The notes under the pieces were generated by a model. The model saw only the letters and a list, made by a program, of their open reading frames with translations. It was not told where the DNA came from and did no database searches. The position numbers and the translations under genes were made by a program. From Zygnema cylindricum (lineage: Eukaryota; Streptophyta; Zygnematophyceae; Zygnematales; Zygnemataceae): DNA of 47,639 bases. Below are positions 43,501-47,639 of this stretch, piece by piece; position 1 is the stretch's first letter; every line of letters begins with the position of its first letter. Where the stretch lies: positions 182,501 through 230,139 of the forward strand of contig JBBHKE010001389.1 in assembly GCA_037447655.1 (NCBI GenBank), written 5' to 3'.

Positions 43501-44373
43501 CCTAAAAAATTGAAAAGCGTAACGAACTAGCTGCTAGCGGCTGAATTTACGACGTCTCCAACGGCGCCTTTCTTCTTAAAGACGGAGTGGAGGACAGATA
43601 AAAATACACGGTTGACCGCGCGCAAATGAAGCAAAACTGAAAATTGCAACGAACTAGCCGCGAGCGACGTAATTTACGGCATCTCCAATGGCGGTTCGTT
43701 CTGAAGGAGGAGTGGAGGAAAGGAATAGTACGCACGCGCAAATGAAGCAAAACTGAAAAACTGCTTAGTGTAACGGACTACACCGCGAATCGTTATTAGT
43801 GTCAAAGTCACTAATTTGGGTTCTTAAAATTTTGATTTTTTTTCTCAAATATGATACATGATTTTAATTTTTCTTTGACGTTAATTAAGGTACCGTACAA
43901 AAGAGCGTAAAGAACAAAAGTATAATAAGTTTAAATAGTGTGGTGTACGGTCGATGTTAGACCGTACATAAATTTACCTTTTCAAGTGAAAATTTTACAA
44001 AAAATGAATTAAACAAGACGCGCACGCATGAGAACGTGCGCTAAAAAAATAGGATTAGTCTGACACGTAAATTATTCTGACATGTACGAATGTTTAAATT
44101 TCACGACGACGTACGATTTTTTTTTTTACTGATACATATATTAATGTATTATATACGTACGACGAATATTCCATTTTTGCTGTTCCCAAATTAGCATAAT
44201 GCCAAAATTAGAATACACCTTTTTTTAAAAAAAATTTAAATTCTTAATTAGCATCAATTACGGTAAATTTTCTTCAACACTATTTAAACATTGACACTAA
44301 TAACCATTCGCGGTGTAGCGGCGAGCGGCGAAATTTACGGCGTCTCCAATGGCGGTTCATTCTAAAGACGGAG
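43501..44373. repeat. Three-unit tandem repeat (about 125 bp), third unit split by MITE A7
   Basis: Each unit contains AACGAACTAG or a variant, TTTACGRCRTCTCCAAYGGC, GACGGAGTGGAGGA and CGCAAATGAAGCAAAACTGA. The AACGRACTA word is at about 43521, 43648 and 43772. The third unit resumes after A7 at 44318 and is cut by A8 at 44374. Confidence 0.8.
43779..44317. mobile_element. Family A MITE, copy A7 (539 bp)
   Basis: The ends are TACACCGCGAATCGTTATTA and TAATAACCATTCGCGGTGTA. Removing everything between the two TA dinucleotides restores the tandem-repeat unit. Confidence 0.9.
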
Positions 44374-44667
44374 TACACCGCCAATCGCTATTAGCGTTGT
44401 GTACACTAATTCCGTCCCGTTTTAAAAAAAATATATTCTCCATTAGCGTAGTTCATTTTATTTTTTTTTGTTTTCTATTTAGGGTTAATTTTCAGGTACC
44501 CTACAAAACGGAAGTACGTCATCGTCAAATTATTGTGGTGTACGAATAGTGCCAGACTGTACAAAATTGTATCTTTTTAAGTAAAAAAGTACAATTCATT
44601 ATGTTTAATAGCCGCGGACGCATGCGAATGTGCGATCTTAAAAGGGGTTCAATCCGGGTCGTAAAAA
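44374..44667. mobile_element. Family A MITE, copy A8 (right end lost)
   Basis: The left end is TACACCGCCAATCGCTATTA. The interior follows A6/A7 through CGCGGACGCATGCGAATGTG and then loses homology near 44667. Confidence 0.7.
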
Positions 44668-44819
44668 ATTACTGGAAAATGGCCAAAGGAATCGCGGAAA
44701 GTATTTGGAGATTGGTGGAAAATTTCATCAAAAAAAAATTAATGAAGGGGAATTTTTTCAGTTGTGCCTACATTTTTAGAATGTACAGTTGATATATTAC
44801 AGATTTTTAGAGATTGAGA

Positions 44820-45797
44820 TTTTAAAAGGTAGGAATTGCAGAATTTTCAGATTTTGAATATTGTGGTTCGGAAATTGAAAACATTGATAATTTACAAATC
44901 GAATTTTGAGAATTTATAAAATTGCTGAATTTTAAAGATTGAGAATTGGTTAGTTAAGAATCTTAGAATTTTCAGAATGTGAAATTGGTGATTTAGCAAG
45001 ATACGAAGCATTGGGAATTTGATATTTGAATCTTGAAGGTTTTGATCTTTGACATTGATGATTTTAGAGAAAAAGAATTGTTAAGCTAGGAATTTTACAA
45101 TTTTTAGAATTTGAAATTGGTGATTCGGCAAGATGTGAAAAATTGAGAATTTGGGAATTCAATTTTTAACATTATGACATTTAATTGATTATGTTGGTGT
45201 TTTGAGGCATCAGAGACTTCTATGTTAATGCCTCTAAGCAAAACTAGAAACAGAACTATAAAATATCAAATATGTCATAAATAACGCAGTGTACCGCCAT
45301 GTAACGCCATCTAATGTATATGGAATCTGCGACAAAAACTCATAATCGTCCAAAATTCAACTTATGCATTTATTTTGCCCGACTTTATTTCAGATCGTTT
45401 GTAAAATGGACTGAAAATGCATTAAAGTAAAAAGGTACAATCAAAAGGACATTCAGAAAGGGTATGGGAGCGTGGAACCCAAGTAAAACCCCGTTAACTT
45501 AAAAATAGTCAAGGAAAAATCGCATTTTTTTACCGAAATCGGGGGGAAGGGGGTTCGCTGCACGTCCGGGGAATATCATGTACAGTTGAGTGTACTGCCG
45601 TACATTCTGTACGGTCCGTACAATTATTGCTAATAGTTATCGATATTGGTGATATCGCCGATAATAACCGATAAATATCGGTTATTTGTCGGCGATAACA
45701 CCGATAACGATATATAGTACCAATACATCGATTATTCGTGTACCCGAAAAAAGGTCCATATCATTTATCGGCAAATCCTTACCGATACACAACACCA
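44820..45797. mobile_element. Family D (hAT-like) element D3, left end missing
   Basis: A direct copy of D2 from about its position 40500 to its right end, including the two minisatellite units and the TATCG-rich subterminal part; it ends CCGATACACAACACCA. Confidence 0.65.
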
Positions 45798-45821
45798 GTA
45801 TTTTTAGGCATTTTTAGCTTA

Positions 45822-46014
45822 GTTCAAAAGTAGGCGTTTTTATGTTAGGCCTTTGGTAGCGCACAAAACTTGGCACAAAACTCGCGTAGAGTAGGCATAC
45901 TGTATGTGTGTGCGTTGTGCACACTCTTGTAAGAACGTACGAATATGATATATGATTATAGTATAGCGCACGTCGCCGGAAAACATTTTTTAGCAATTTG
46001 ACACGGCGTAGGAT
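45822..46014. mobile_element. Family C element C3 (right end lost)
   Basis: The left end is GTTCAAAAGTAGGCGTTTTT. The interior matches the left part of C2 (TTGGCACAAAACTC, GACACGGCGTAGGAT). Confidence 0.6.
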
Positions 46015-47639
46015 AACATTCCGCGCAAAAGAAAACCCGAAAAAAAAAGCTAACGGGCAACTTCACAAAATTTCTACCGTTGGAATATTTTATTTTTATC
46101 CTCCTATACTGCTTAGTTGGTCAATTTGATGCTTTATTTAGTGTAGCCTTCAAAATTGCATACGCTAATATGACACATAGTGTAACAGTAATAGTGGATC
46201 GAACTTGTTTGTAAATGGGTATTTAAGTGTTAAGAAAATAGAGTTTTGAATTTGACAGACGTTCGCGAAAGAATCGCAGGATTTGGGGTTGTATCTTAAA
46301 ACATAGTGATTGGTGTATTTAGGCAACAACACGAGGTCAAAATAACGATTCGGTGTCCATTGTTACGAGTTAAGGGCCAGACTAGCCGCGGAATTTAAGA
46401 CGTACGTTTATAAAGTACCAAACAAAATCATTATTTCGTGTGGTACGCACGATGGTTCATTTCGTACAATTTTTAGTACAAAACGTCACTTTCACTTTAT
46501 AGAATTTTGTAGAAAGTTTCGCGTGCGAAATTTGCGACGCACGTTCGTGCGAAGTCGCTTTTCGTTTGGCGCGCAGTTTTGCTCGTAACGTTTACGTAGT
46601 GAAACGTAGAGTTTGATTGGTTAGATATGCTACGTATTTAGTAAGGGATTTCGCACGTTTTTGAAATGGTCAGTCTGAGTCCTTGCTGATCAATGATTGG
46701 CCCAGGTAAAACCTATTGAACGGAACGTTGACTCTAGCTTCGCGTGTCCACGGCGATGATGGATAAATAGAGAAGTCTAAGAGGAGAGTAGACATCTTTT
46801 CCTCGAGAAGAGTTTGGTGAAATTCTGACTAATCTTGGTTCTGAGCAATTAAAACCAAATTGGAGCATTGGTATTTTGGCATTGAAATCTCTTACAAACT
46901 AAGTAGTGATTTAGTAGTTAAGAGATATAATATTTAAGAGAGGGGAGTAGAGGAAAATACTTTAATGAGAAGGGTTGAGCCACGAGGGCAAAAGAACAAG
47001 CAAATGTTATGTGGACAGAAGATTCTTCTAATTTAAAGTTTATCCTTATGTGAGTGCTTTCCAATGTGGACGTGTGTTTTCCAATGTGTGGAATGTGTGG
47101 TTAAAATTGATTGAAGTAATGGGATTTTTTGTTAGGTTAGAAATCCTATAACTTATGGTATATGATTTTTGGTTAGAAACCAAGGAGAAGTTTGCTCACT
47201 CGAGTATCGACTTCATTGACCAGTGAGGGTGCTCTAACCTGTGTCGATAGAACCACAATGTGAAGTGGTAGGGGATTGGAGGGAAGCTGAGTGATCTCAC
47301 TACCAGCGGCGACTAGTTAGATGTGGGGCGTGCTCAGGTCCTAAGGACTAAGGCGGGGTGGGCAGTGTAGCCACCGCTGAAACTCACTCCAATTACCTAA
47401 AGGCCAAACAAACTTGCCTTCTCCTTGCAACGATTCATGTGTAGAGGGAGGGCTTGAAGCCATGAAGGGTGAGGATGTGAGGATTAGAGAATAAAATATC
47501 CTGATGTAGTGGGAAATGGAAAATTTGCCAATGGTGGAGAAGGAAAGTGGAGCACTTTACTTCTTAAAGAGCAAAGGAGTCTAGGAATGACTTAAAACTT
47601 TTCAAACCCTAAATTGTTACCTTTGCTTGCTTTCAATTT
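46015..47639. other. Unassigned right-edge region, non-coding
   Basis: No frame above 60 codons with recognisable content. A GATAAATAGA sequence near 46760, after a GC-richer patch with GCGTGCGAAATTTGCGACGC-type inverted words, could be a promoter; the following leader-like sequence suggests a 5' UTR or long terminal repeat continuing off the edge. Confidence 0.25.

Noticed and set aside
1-47639. CRISPR array or bacterial operon structure
   Set aside because: No regularly spaced short identical repeats and no prokaryotic gene organisation; the window is clearly an intron-containing eukaryotic genome.

Overview
The window is nuclear DNA from a eukaryote, most likely a streptophyte (a green alga of the land-plant lineage or an early-diverging land plant). 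The basis is: spliced genes with GT..AG introns; a TIM22 protein that reads like the plant form; a plant-type GATA finger (C-X2-C-X18-C-X2-C); a WEE1 kinase; and TTTAGGG-type telo-box motifs. The species cannot be named from the sequence.

Genes. (1) The 3' end of an unidentified plus-strand gene (3-107). (2) TIM22, minus strand, 1820-4054, four exons, 160 residues; all splice junctions were resolved by hand. (3) A lone first exon of an SPB4/DDX55-type DEAD-box helicase, plus strand, 5437-5694. (4) A complete WEE1-type kinase, plus strand, 6149-9103, five exons, 449 residues. The helicase exon is spliced, at least potentially, straight into the first WEE1 exon, where its frame ends in TAA overlapping the WEE1 ATG (TAATG). 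(5) A GATA zinc-finger gene, minus strand, 26441 to at least 29108, whose finger is split by a 1.19-kb intron; its 5' exons were not found.

The rest is mobile-element debris. The dominant family (called family A here) has TIRs starting CACCG with TA on both sides. About twenty full or partial copies are present, often end to end. One copy sits inside a tandem repeat whose other units show the empty site, so TA is the target duplication (Tc1/mariner-like). Other families: B, with ends AGGGTGAAGTTCCAT or AGGGTAACCTTCCAT; C, with ends GTTCAAAAGTAGG; D, hAT-like, with ends TAGTGTTGTGT and a TATCG-rich interior; a PIF/Harbinger-like element with TAA duplications nested inside a family A copy; a decayed hAT (DUF659-type) transposase; a composite family E with a tRNA-like segment; and a 0.4-kb inverted repeat around 32-34 kb.

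Layout: 1-9103 is gene-dense; 9104-26440 is mainly repeats and unassigned AT-rich DNA; 26441-29108 is the GATA gene with very CT/GA-rich exons and intron; 29109-31642 is unassigned, with a few small open frames; 31643-46014 is nested elements; 46015-47639 is non-coding and unassigned. The genes do not form a functional cluster: a mitochondrial carrier translocase subunit, a ribosome-biogenesis helicase fragment, a cell-cycle kinase and a transcription factor.
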